64,000 bases of DNA, taken from contig NZ_LZLQ01000038.1 of NCBI RefSeq assembly GCF_001673315.1, positions 39,930-103,929 on the forward strand. The letters run 5' to 3'. The notes below the pieces were generated by a model. It saw only the letters and a list, made by a program, of their open reading frames with translations, searched no databases and was not told where the DNA came from. Each line of letters begins with the position of its first letter. Within the stretch, counting starts at the first letter, position 1. The DNA comes from Mycobacterium asiaticum (GTDB lineage: Bacteria > Actinomycetota > Actinomycetes > Mycobacteriales > Mycobacteriaceae). Of the stretch, positions 33,224 through 41,353 are shown in pieces. The translations under genes were made by a program, and so were the position numbers.

Positions 33224-34132
33224 CTACGCGTTGGCTCGCACTTGGTCTTTGACTGACAGGACTATCGGAGGAGCGGTTCGCCAATTCGGCACTCCCTGCT
33301 GCTCCCCGGCGACGGCACCCTTGTCATCCCGCACGCCTACCCAGTGCGAGTGGTTCAGCTGGTGCAGGGTGAAGCAGGACTGCAGGGCGTTGTAAAAGCC
33401 CATGTTGTCCACGGACTGATTGACCGACTCCTTGATGAGCAGAGCGGCCATCGTCGGCACCGTGGCGATGCGCCGGGCCATGTCGAGTGTGCGGTCGGAT
33501 AGCTCCTCTCTTTTGAAGATCTTGCTGACCATGCCAAGCCGATAAGCCTCCTCGATGTCGATCGCATCGCCGGTCAGCATCAGTTCCTTGGTGCGTCGGG
33601 GGCCGAACTCCCATGGGTGGCCGAAGTACTCCATGCCGCACATACCAAGCCGCGTACCGACGACATCCGCGAAGCGCACCTCTTCGCTTCCCACGATCAA
33701 ATCGCACGCCCAGATCAGCATCAGTCCCGCAGAGAACACGTCTCCGTGGACCTGCGCGATCGTGATCTTGCGCAGGTTTCGCCAGCGCAGGTTGTTCTGG
33801 AAGAAGTAATGCCACTCCTGCAGCATGATTTTCTCCGCGCCCGCCCGGCTCCCGCCGTTGATAGCCGCTGTCGGGTGCTGGTCCGGTCCAGGAGTGAACT
33901 CGGCACGAGCCTGCTTCGAGCCGATGTCATGGCCAGACGAGAACATTGGTCCTTCGCCGGCGAGGATGACGACGCGGACGTTGTCGTCGGCCTCAGCGCG
34001 CGTGAAGGCCTCGTCGAGTTCGACCAACATGCCGCGGTTTTGCGCGTTGCGTTGCTCCGGACGGTTCAGCGAGATTCGAACGATCTGGCCATCGTCGAAC
34101 GCCTCCCACTTCAAGAACTCGTAATCTCTCAT
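33224..34132 (-). CDS. Enoyl-CoA hydratase/isomerase family (crotonase fold), long insert
   Basis: A 302-residue crotonase with ISLNRPEQRNAQNRGMLVELDEAF, the oxyanion loop MFSSGHDIGS and the segment AQVHGDVFSAGLMLIWACDLIVGSEEVRFADVVG. A long insert at about 72-105 (KQARAEFTPGPDQHPTAAING and following) and a C-terminal domain with NALQSCFTLHQLNHSHWVGV mark a distinct mycobacterial group. ATG 34132 follows GGAGGAAG by a suitable gap; the GTG/ATG at 34144 is inside that ribosome site. It converges on the short dehydrogenase (8 bases between stops) and is divergent from the DapB-like gene across a perfect operator-like dyad. Confidence 0.88.
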   Translation of the reverse strand: MRDYEFLKWEAFDDGQIVRISLNRPEQRNAQNRGMLVELDEAFTRAEADDNVRVVILAGEGPMFSSGHDIGSKQARAEFTPGPDQHPTAAINGGSRAGAEKIMLQEWHYFFQNNLRWRNLRKITIAQVHGDVFSAGLMLIWACDLIVGSEEVRFADVVGTRLGMCGMEYFGHPWEFGPRRTKELMLTGDAIDIEEAYRLGMVSKIFKREELSDRTLDMARRIATVPTMAALLIKESVNQSVDNMGFYNALQSCFTLHQLNHSHWVGVRDDKGAVAGEQQGVPNWRTAPPIVLSVKDQVRANA

Positions 34133-34179
34133 GACTTCCTCCATGGTGCTTCTGCTGCGGCAATAGTGTTATCAATATC

Positions 34180-34197
34180 TGAGAAGGTATGTTCTCA
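34180..34197. promoter_or_regulatory. Perfect TGAGAA-N6-TTCTCA inverted repeat (candidate operator)
   Basis: TGAGAA (34180-34185) and TTCTCA (34192-34197) flank six bases. This is the third perfect match to GAGAA-N6-TTCTC in the window. It lies between the divergent crotonase (34132) and DapB-like (34231) starts, close to the start codons of both, where a repressor could act on either promoter. Confidence 0.7.
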
Positions 34198-34230
34198 CGG
34201 ACCGGATGAGATCAACCGGGAAGGGCCTGC

Positions 34231-35364
34231 ATGACGGACTGCCAAGCTAAGCCGCGGGTAATCCTGTGGGGTCCGGGTCAAGTCGGGGTCGGCGCGTTGC
34301 GCGCGGTGATCGCGCATCCGGGATTGGACCTCGTCGGCGTGATCGTGCACTCCGAGGCCAAGGACGCGAAGGATGCGGGCGATCTGTGCGGGATGCCGGC
34401 GACGGGCATCATCGCGACCCGTGATGTCGATGCGGCTCTGGCTATCGATGCCGACGTGGTCGCCTACTTCGCCTCGGGGGACTACCGGTATCACGCCGCA
34501 GCCCAGGACATCGCGCGTTGTCTGCGCGCCGGGAAGAACGTCGTTTGTACCTCGCTGGTGCCGATGTGTTATCCACCCGCCGCCGACAAGCAGACTGTCG
34601 ATCTCATTTCGGCGGCGTGTGCGGAGGGCGGCACGAGTTTCTTCAACAGCGGCGTGGATCCCGGCTGGGCCAACGATGTCATGGCGTTGACCATGACGGG
34701 ATTCAGCAGTCGCGTCGACACCATCACCATGCTCGAGATACTCGACTACGGCCCGATCAACCAACCCGACATCATGTTCGATTTCATGGGATTCGGCCAC
34801 CCGCCAGAACATCCGGCGCCGTTGTTCGACACCGCGCGCCTGGCCGCGTTGTGGGCGCCGATCGTGCATTTAGTTGCGGATGGCGTCGGCTTGCCGCTCG
34901 ACCGCGTCGATACGACCATCGAAAAATGGTTGGCGACAGAGCGTTACGAAGTGGCATCAGGTTGGGTCGAGCCGGGGACGATGGGCGGCATGCGATTCAA
35001 GCTCGCAGGAAAAGTCGACGGTGAGGAGCGGGTGGTGCTAGAGCACATCACCCGCATGGGCGAAGGGTCGGCTCCCGAGTGGCCGCGGCACCCCTCGCCG
35101 CACGGCGGTTACCGCGTCGTCATCGAAGGTCTACCCACGTACACGGTTGACGTCGAAATGCACGGACGGGGAAACAATATGCGAGGTTTGACGTATGCGA
35201 CGGTGATGCGGGAACTCAATGCGATTCCGGCAGTCATCGCAGCGCCACCGGGTCTCTTGTCGACGCTGGATCTACCGCTTATCACCGGTCCGGTCCGCGG
35301 CGGGACTTGGCAGGGCGTGCTGCCCGGGGCGGCTAAGTCGCGAGCGAGGAAGCTGTCCCGTTGA
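34231..35364 (+). CDS. DapB-like NAD(P)-dependent reductase / amine-dehydrogenase-like
   Basis: A 377-residue Rossmann-fold protein of the dihydrodipicolinate-reductase-like family. The nucleotide motif is VILWGPGQVGVGALRAV at 10-26, followed by GVIVHSEAKDAKDAGDLCG, and by KNVVCTSLVPMCYPP where the domain swings. The C-terminal domain contains GGMRFKLAGKVDGEERVVLEHITRM. Mycobacteria carry several such proteins in catabolic clusters, annotated as dihydrodipicolinate reductase or NAD(P)H-dependent amine dehydrogenase, though no lysine-pathway role is expected. It overlaps the nitroreductase downstream by 4 bases. Substrate unknown. Confidence 0.85.
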   Translation: MTDCQAKPRVILWGPGQVGVGALRAVIAHPGLDLVGVIVHSEAKDAKDAGDLCGMPATGIIATRDVDAALAIDADVVAYFASGDYRYHAAAQDIARCLRAGKNVVCTSLVPMCYPPAADKQTVDLISAACAEGGTSFFNSGVDPGWANDVMALTMTGFSSRVDTITMLEILDYGPINQPDIMFDFMGFGHPPEHPAPLFDTARLAALWAPIVHLVADGVGLPLDRVDTTIEKWLATERYEVASGWVEPGTMGGMRFKLAGKVDGEERVVLEHITRMGEGSAPEWPRHPSPHGGYRVVIEGLPTYTVDVEMHGRGNNMRGLTYATVMRELNAIPAVIAAPPGLLSTLDLPLITGPVRGGTWQGVLPGAAKSRARKLSR

Positions 35365-35993
35365 CCTCGGCGGACCTGTGGGAGGTCATGCGCACCGCAT
35401 CAAGCGTGCGGCGGTATCGCGATGAACCGGTCTCCGACGAAATCATTGACACATGTCTCCGCGCGGCGAGCTGGGCTCCGTCCGGAGGCAATCAGCAGCC
35501 GTGGAAGTTTGTCGTGCTGCGAGCGCAGAGCTTGCGTGAGGTGGTCACGGCTGCGGCCCGCAAGACGTGGGATGTAATGACCGAGTTTTATTCGATATCG
35601 ATGGATGATCACGACGCTGACGACCCCAAATCGCGCGTACTGCGAACGATGGCCGAACACATGAGGGTTGGTGGCGCGGCGCCCGTGTTGGTGCTGTTCT
35701 GTGTCCAGCCGCAGCGAGGAACCACCGAACTACAGCAAGGGGGTTCAATTTTTCCTGCGGTGCAGAACTTCCTCCTGGCGGCCCGCGCGCAAGGACTTGG
35801 CGCGGCGATCACCCTGTGGCACGGGTCCTGCGAGGACGAGCTGCGGTCGATGGTCGGAATTCCTGACGACTGGAAGATCGCGACCCTGCTGACGGTGGGT
35901 TGGCCACGCGGCCGACACCACACCGTGCGGCGCAAGCCGTTATCCGAGGTGGCGACGATAGATCGCTGGGACTCGTCCTGGCAGACCAGGTAG
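35361..35993 (+). CDS. Nitroreductase family FMN-dependent oxidoreductase
   Basis: A 210-residue flavin oxidoreductase with the phosphate-binding RTASSVRRYRDEPVSDEIID at the N-terminus, the motif ASWAPSGGNQQPWKFVVL, and a C-terminal LLTVGWPRGRHHTVRRKPLSEV. These are hallmarks of the nitroreductase fold, which uses FMN and NAD(P)H. The TTG start overlaps the DapB-like stop (TTGA), so the two are coupled. In the island it may reduce a ring double bond or quinone-like intermediate; the family name does not imply nitro compounds as substrates. Confidence 0.88.
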   Translation: MTSADLWEVMRTASSVRRYRDEPVSDEIIDTCLRAASWAPSGGNQQPWKFVVLRAQSLREVVTAAARKTWDVMTEFYSISMDDHDADDPKSRVLRTMAEHMRVGGAAPVLVLFCVQPQRGTTELQQGGSIFPAVQNFLLAARAQGLGAAITLWHGSCEDELRSMVGIPDDWKIATLLTVGWPRGRHHTVRRKPLSEVATIDRWDSSWQTR

Positions 35994-36583
35994 GTGACGC
36001 CCGACCAAGGGCTGACGGCGGGGGACACGATCGTCGTCGTGACGGAGAACGACGTACACATACACGCGTAATTCAACTAGTCGATGCGGCGGCACAACAC
36101 AGTTCGTCGACGAGCTGAGCGAGCGGCTCCGAAGTCGGCTGGCTCATTACCAGTGTCCGCGATCGCTGTACTGCGAACCGCGGTTGCCGCGCAGCGGGAG
36201 ACCTGGGTAGGCGAAGGTGCCGCGGCGGCTCTGTCGGGTGTGCACTGTGCAACAATTCGCGGACTTTTTCTGTGAAGTTTGCATCTATGAGCATCGCGGC
36301 TTAATTGCGACTATTGCTGCGATCGTGCGTCTCGGTCGGGGCGGACCGCGATCCCGTCCGTGACATGTATTCCATCGAAACTGTAGTTGGTCTGCCAGGC
36401 GAGCACGCGAGCGCTGCGTGTAACCAACGCGCCGGGTCGCATATATGAAGCATTGAAATCACCTGACAAACCGGGTTCATGAGGTCGCCTACCAACTAAT
36501 TCCGAGGTCCGGAGAATGAGCGCGTCTCTGAAGTGGACGGTGTAGCCCAATTTCATGATGATTGACGTTGAGGAGCATGGAGC
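35994..36583. other. Gene-poor 590-base interval, lower GC towards its right end
   Basis: No recognisable gene. A 25-codon open frame (GTG 35994 to TAA 36071) directly abuts the nitroreductase stop but has no good ribosome site. The short minus-strand frame ending near 36073 (MSQPTSEPLAQLVDELCC) and others are not similar to anything I know. From about 36240 the base composition drops towards 50% GC and continues into the next gene, so the stretch probably marks the left edge of transferred DNA and may hold its promoter. Confidence 0.5.
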
Positions 36584-39025
36584 ATGGATAGCAAACTGAT
36601 CGGCATGATTAAGGATGTCATCGACGATGCCAGACAACGGGGCCTGATATTTCTCAATAGTGAAGATAAACAACTTAATGGCCGATCCCTGACCCTAGAT
36701 GGTCGGGCTGTGACCTCCTTCTCGTCATGCTCGTACTTGGGGCTAGAGTTCCATCAGGCGCTGATAGACGCAGTTGTTGATGCGGCAGGAAGGTACGGTA
36801 CACAATTTTCAAGCTCTCGCTCTTACATTTCAAACCCGCTCTATGAGGAGGCCGAAAGTCTCCTCTCCGACCTTTTCGGTGGACACGCCTTATTGACCCC
36901 AACCACGACATTGGGACATATTGCCGCTCTTCCAATTCTGGCCGACGAAAGGGATGCCATTGTCCTGGATCACCAGGCGCACCACAGCGTCCACGTCGGG
37001 GTAGCTCAGGCAAGAACGAGCGGGACCCGGGTCGAGTTGGTGCGCCATGACCGTCTCGACGAAGCGTGCGAGACCATTCGGCAACTCGCCAACAAGCACC
37101 GGACGGTGTGGCTCTGCGTCGACGGCGTGTACTCGATGTACGGCGACTTGGCACCGGTCGAGATCCTCCAGGAGGCGCTGTCGTGCGCACCCAATGTGCG
37201 GCTCTACGTCGACGACGCGCACGGAATGTCCTGGGCCGGGCGCCATGGTCGCGGTAGCTTCCTCGACAGGTTCCCAGATAATAAACGGGTCGTCGTTGCG
37301 ACCTCGTTGAACAAGGCCTTCGGCGCAGCCGGCGGCTGCCTCATATTTCAAGATCCCGCAGAACTGGATCTCGTCCGCACCAGTGGCGGGCCGCTGATGT
37401 TCGGCGGACCCATCCAGCCACCGATGATGGGCGCTGTGCGAGCCTCGGCCCGCATCCATCTCAGTCCGGAGATCACCGATCTGCAGAAAGCGCTGCGGGC
37501 CCGGGTTAGCTATATCAACAAGAGCCTTATTGAACTTGGCCTGAGTCCCGTCGTTGTGAATGAAGCGCCGATCTTCTTCCTGCAATGCGGTCTTTCTCGC
37601 GTGGCTTTCGAGGTCTCCCGGCGAATGCTTGACGATGGGATTCTTGTGAATCCATCATTTTTCCCAGCTGTCCCGATGAAGCGGGCCGGCATTCGATTCA
37701 GCGTCACTAATGCGCACACTTATGCCGAGATTGACCGGGCCATCGCGCGACTTGCAGTCCATATCTCCACAACCCTGGACGAATGCGGTGTTTCGAAAAG
37801 TCAACTCGCAGATAGCTTCGCATCGGCGATTCCGCGCGAAGCCGCCACCGGGGCGGCATCAATTGACAGCGACTTGCAAATCGAGACTGCGATGTCGATC
37901 CAAGACGTCGATCGTTCCGATTGGGATAGCGTGCTGGGTGCAGCGGCGCACTGCAGCTGGGATGCGATGGCGGCGGTCGAGGCGATCTATCACTCAGGGA
38001 ATGCATTGCCCGAACACCGCTGGAAATTCCGCTACATCATGATTCGGGACAAAGCCGGGCGAATAATCGCCGCGACATTTCTCACCACGCTTCTCTTGAA
38101 AGACGACATGCTGTCAGATGAAGCAGTCTCGCGTGAGGTAGAAAGGAGACGCATAACAGATCCGTATTATCTCACCTCCACGGCGGTAATGACTGGTTGC
38201 CCACTTTCCGAGGGTAACCATATTTACCTGGATCGAAGTGGTCCATGGGAGCCGGCACTGAGTTTGATTCTGGCTGCCGCTGAGGAAGAGGCGGATCGAA
38301 GCGGTGCAGGAATGATCATTCTTCGTGACCTGCCCGACGGAGATACGAGTTTGAACGCGTTCTTGCTGAACGAGGGTATGTCTCGGCTGCCTATGCTCGA
38401 CGCGCACACCTTAGAGCTGGACGCTGCGGACGAGGCGTCCTGGTACTCGGCGCTCGATAAGAAAAAGCGGTATCAGCTGCGGCCGGTTTTTGAGCACGTG
38501 AAGGCCACCGAGATAAGTTTCCACGGAGTCGGACTCGCGACATTGACAGATGAAGAGACACGCCACCTGCACAGCCTTTTCGAAAAAATGGAAGAGAAGC
38601 TGCGCATCAACCTGTTCCGGCTGCCTACCACTCTCTTGCCCGCGATGCTTCGTAGTGCCGCTTGGGAGTTAGGCGTTTTGCGCATCGCCGCCGATGCCGG
38701 TGGTTGTGGGAAGCCAGTTGCGTTCTGGGCCGCGCACAAGCATGGTGACACCTACGCCCCATTCCTGTGCGGATTGGACGATGCGTGGCGGGATCACGAC
38801 ATCTACCGAAGCATGATCCTGCACTGGACCCGTCGGGCGCGCTCCCTTGGATTTCGCAAACTGAGGATGGGTATGGACGCTGAGATCGAAAAGCGCCGCT
38901 TCGGCGCGCACACCGAACGGGTGTGTCTGTATGTACGGACGAGCGATGACTATGCGGGGGCCTTACTCAGCGAGGTAATCGCCGATGTAGCCACTGGACA
39001 AGTTGGCCTCCAAGCAGTGAATTAG
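36584..39025 (+). CDS. Alpha-oxoamine synthase (AONS-like, PLP) fused to GNAT/BioF2-like acyltransferase domain
   Basis: Residues 1-400 form a PLP-dependent alpha-oxoamine synthase domain, the family that condenses an amino acid with an acyl-CoA: SCSYLGLEF at 48, the GTQFSSSRSYISNPLYEEAE block, LDHQAHHSVHVG (stacking His), VDDAHGMSW at 209-217, and the Schiff-base Lys244 in TSLNKAFGAAGG. Residues about 430-790 resemble the GNAT acyltransferase part of BioF2 proteins, with MIILRDLPDGD, DKKKRYQLRPVF, GKPVAFWAAHKHGDTYAPFL and RMGMDAEIEKRRFGAH. As I recall mycobacterial BioF2, the acyltransferase domain comes first, so the order here is reversed. GAGGAG lies 8 bases upstream of the ATG. The first 120 bases are about 49% GC, well below neighbouring genes, suggesting transfer. 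Product unknown. Confidence 0.87.
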   Translation: MDSKLIGMIKDVIDDARQRGLIFLNSEDKQLNGRSLTLDGRAVTSFSSCSYLGLEFHQALIDAVVDAAGRYGTQFSSSRSYISNPLYEEAESLLSDLFGGHALLTPTTTLGHIAALPILADERDAIVLDHQAHHSVHVGVAQARTSGTRVELVRHDRLDEACETIRQLANKHRTVWLCVDGVYSMYGDLAPVEILQEALSCAPNVRLYVDDAHGMSWAGRHGRGSFLDRFPDNKRVVVATSLNKAFGAAGGCLIFQDPAELDLVRTSGGPLMFGGPIQPPMMGAVRASARIHLSPEITDLQKALRARVSYINKSLIELGLSPVVVNEAPIFFLQCGLSRVAFEVSRRMLDDGILVNPSFFPAVPMKRAGIRFSVTNAHTYAEIDRAIARLAVHISTTLDECGVSKSQLADSFASAIPREAATGAASIDSDLQIETAMSIQDVDRSDWDSVLGAAAHCSWDAMAAVEAIYHSGNALPEHRWKFRYIMIRDKAGRIIAATFLTTLLLKDDMLSDEAVSREVERRRITDPYYLTSTAVMTGCPLSEGNHIYLDRSGPWEPALSLILAAAEEEADRSGAGMIILRDLPDGDTSLNAFLLNEGMSRLPMLDAHTLELDAADEASWYSALDKKKRYQLRPVFEHVKATEISFHGVGLATLTDEETRHLHSLFEKMEEKLRINLFRLPTTLLPAMLRSAAWELGVLRIAADAGGCGKPVAFWAAHKHGDTYAPFLCGLDDAWRDHDIYRSMILHWTRRARSLGFRKLRMGMDAEIEKRRFGAHTERVCLYVRTSDDYAGALLSEVIADVATGQVGLQAVN

Positions 39026-39304
39026 GAGGTCTTCCACCGGCACAGGACGATGAGCTGGTTCTGAACGGCGACAGGACATTTGATGTTCATTCAAATGGAA
39101 TCCGTTTCATCCGCCAGGTGGTGCACGAGTTGAGGACCGGCTTCTTGTGGCGGGGTCGCTGAGGGTCATCGCGTGATTCTTCGAGGGACCGAACAAAAGT
39201 CGCTCGAGCAAAGGAATCGCGCGATGACCGCCGCCAAGGTTCATCCACAGCGTTCGCGTTTACGCGTTCAATCAGGCGAGCTGCTTCACGTGCGCCTGGT
39301 GGAC
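39026..39304. other. Intergenic stretch without gene
   Basis: About 280 bases between the fusion protein and the convergent dihydrofolate-reductase-like gene. I see no recognisable coding sequence, terminator hairpin or repeat; the plus-strand frame at its right end is antisense to the next gene. Confidence 0.5.
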
Positions 39305-39886
39305 TCAGGCATGCAGAGTGGGCCGGTAAATGAGCTCTTGGATATGGCGGTCGAGCGTTCGGGCCTCGATCAACTCGAGGTCAAAATCGGCCGCTCCCTT
39401 GAAGATCGGGTCATCGCCGGTCTGACCCGTAATCACGGGGAAGAGGGTCACCTGGACGCGGTCGACCAGTCCAGCGGCCATCAGTGCGCGGTTCATTGAC
39501 AGACTGCCGTGCGAGCGCATCGGAATGTCGGACTCCTTCTTGAGCCGGGCGACGACATCGACGGCGTCACCGCTTGCGACGGTCGCGTTGGGCCAGTCAA
39601 GCGGTCCATCCAGGGTGTTCGACACCACCGTCGCCGGGAGGCTCCGCATTCGGGTGACCCACGGGTCACGCACCTCAGATTCCTCGGTGGCTGAGGCCAA
39701 CATCTGCGCGAATAGTCGATATGTGTTGGCCCCCAATACCATCCGCTGCTCCGCGTTGTACAACGCCAGTCGGTGGTCGAGCAGTTCGGGTCCCTGTTTG
39801 CCCCAGTAGCCGCCCCAGTCGCCGCCGTTGACGCCACCGAAGCCGTCGAGGCTGGAAAAGACGTCGAAGGTATAGGTAGCTGTCAT
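39305..39886 (-). CDS. Dihydrofolate reductase / RibD C-terminal domain family protein
   Basis: A 193-residue RibD-C/DHFR-like protein. The opening TYTFDVFSSLDGFGG, the EQRMVLGANTYRLFAQML helix, LPATVVSNTLDGPLDWPNATV, and MRSHGSLSMNRALMAAGLVDRVQVTLFPVITGQTGDDP are typical. This family is widespread in actinobacteria as dihydrofolate reductase family protein; most are not the housekeeping DHFR, and the substrate is unknown. Members likely bind NADPH. It converges on the fusion gene, is transcribed alone, and has normal high GC, suggesting it belongs to the resident genome. Confidence 0.86.
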   Translation of the reverse strand: MTATYTFDVFSSLDGFGGVNGGDWGGYWGKQGPELLDHRLALYNAEQRMVLGANTYRLFAQMLASATEESEVRDPWVTRMRSLPATVVSNTLDGPLDWPNATVASGDAVDVVARLKKESDIPMRSHGSLSMNRALMAAGLVDRVQVTLFPVITGQTGDDPIFKGAADFDLELIEARTLDRHIQELIYRPTLHA

Positions 39887-40140
39887 GAGGCTCTCCTGGA
39901 GTTGGCGTGCTGTCGAAGATGCAGACTGGCCGCCAAGGCGAAACTCATCGCCCCGGCCGCCCTGCAGCCCCTCGCCGGTGGGGCCAGCTTCTCAACTCCC
40001 ACGACGTGATGGGTCACGTCACCGGCGACAGGCGGCGGGCGTGGTCGTGGCGCCAGCCCGATTTTCGGCGTATCCGCGCCCAGCTACTGGATCAACGCGT
40101 TGTAGGGCTGAACCGGCCGTATGGATCCGAGCTTGCATCC

Positions 40141-40950
40141 TCAGGGATGTAGGTTCCACTGACCACAATCCGCGGCAAGAATGTCGTTGACGTCGACTTC
40201 TTGCCCCGCGACTTTCGGGCCTGGGTTCGACGCCGTGCTCACCACGCGTTGGTAGAGAACCGCGGCGGGGTCGATCCTGTCCCCGGACCAGGCCTTGGTC
40301 TGCCAGGCCCAGCGGCGGCCAGGGGTGCGCGAGTTGCCGATCACGCCGTCGGCGGCGGCCCATTGGCACACATCGATGCCGCCGTAGACGCCGGTGCGCT
40401 GCACTCCCAACACCGAATTGATCCCACGAAACCACTGCAGCGCCAACGTCTTCCAGGTGTCGTGGTTGATGTCCTCGTCGATGGTGAAGAAGATCGGAGC
40501 GCTATGGCCGCCACCGGCGTCAGTATGCAACTTCCATGCGGTGCGGGCATCGGCTACACCACCGGCGAACCCCCGCTTGAAGTCCGATGGTGCTGTCCCA
40601 CCGGGCTTGCCGTATTGGTAGTTGCTGACGATCATCAGCCCCGCAGCAGTCAGCTGCTCGGCGTAGGGCCGAGTGATCGGCTTGGCGCCGAAAGACGAGC
40701 CGGGACGCGACAGCGAGACGTAGTTGATCACCCCGTGGTAGCCAGCGGCTCGGATCTGCTCAGCGGGAATTTGGTGCATGGCGAAGTCGATCAGCTTGGG
40801 AGCAGCGGCGGCCGCCGTCGGGATCGCGGCGTTTGCCGATGCCAGATACAGCCCCGGCAGCACCGACATCGCGATGGCGCACCGAAATACATCACGCCGG
40901 GCAAGGGGGCGTGCTTGCCGCCGGCGCGTATCCCACGACAGGTCCTGCAT
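40141..40950 (-). CDS. Tat-exported DUF1906 glycoside-hydrolase-like protein (Rv2525c type)
   Basis: A 269-residue secreted protein. The N-terminus has twin arginines within RPLARRDVFR followed by a hydrophobic stretch and ANA, consistent with a Tat signal peptide. The mature part is a DUF1906 TIM-barrel related to GH25-like folds: IDFAMHQIPAEQIRAAGYHGVINYV, IVSNYQYGKPGGT, and IFFTIDEDINHDTW (acidic cluster), then GVYGGIDVCQWA. In M. tuberculosis, Rv2525c is a Tat substrate linked to cell-envelope homeostasis, with sequence resemblance to this protein. The enzymatic activity remains unknown. It is transcribed alone towards the dihydrofolate-reductase-like gene. Confidence 0.88.
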   Translation of the reverse strand: MQDLSWDTRRRQARPLARRDVFRCAIAMSVLPGLYLASANAAIPTAAAAAPKLIDFAMHQIPAEQIRAAGYHGVINYVSLSRPGSSFGAKPITRPYAEQLTAAGLMIVSNYQYGKPGGTAPSDFKRGFAGGVADARTAWKLHTDAGGGHSAPIFFTIDEDINHDTWKTLALQWFRGINSVLGVQRTGVYGGIDVCQWAAADGVIGNSRTPGRRWAWQTKAWSGDRIDPAAVLYQRVVSTASNPGPKVAGQEVDVNDILAADCGQWNLHP

Positions 40951-41353
40951 CGCGCGATGTTAACTACGCGATTTCGATTAAAAGAAGTGGTGTGTCGTAG
41001 CTGATACCAAATCGGTCTGTGTGGTTTACCGGCCGGAGTGAGCGGCGGGTTCGGGCCGTCATTGGGGGTCATTCCCGATCCCGCGGGGGACGTGCTGCCA
41101 GGCGTGAGACCCATGCTTTGTCACATACGTCGACGGCAGGGGTCCAGTGTCGCCGTGTACAGGTTCCGTAAGACTCCGATGTGCGGTCTATGTGCGTCTC
41201 GATTGGTGCCCTTCGGGCGCCGCGTCGCGGCCCGAGGCGTCCCGAGCCGGGGGCAGCCCGCATTGCCGCGCCCGCGTCGGTGAATTGCGTGTAAATGTGC
41301 GGAAATCATGCAAATATTTGCCTGTTCGAGACTGCCGCGCTGGGAGGACAACG
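40951..41353. other. Intergenic region upstream of PE_PGRS gene
   Basis: About 400 bases with no convincing coding sequence. The left part would hold the promoter of the DUF1906 gene. The right part (41281-41353) turns AT-richer and holds a palindrome at 41310-41321 before the PE_PGRS ribosome site. The long in-frame extension upstream of 41354 is not used: it lacks PE homology and has no ribosome site. Confidence 0.6.
41310..41321. promoter_or_regulatory. 12-bp palindrome GCAAATATTTGC upstream of PE_PGRS
   Basis: A perfect palindrome 32 bases upstream of the PE_PGRS start, within an AT-rich leader. It could be an operator or part of a promoter; no known regulator motif fits with certainty. 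Confidence 0.35.

Noticed and set aside
39887..40140. Short open frames between the dihydrofolate-reductase-like and DUF1906 genes
   Set aside because: No similarity that I can name and no ribosome site; I could not support a gene or a named gene remnant.
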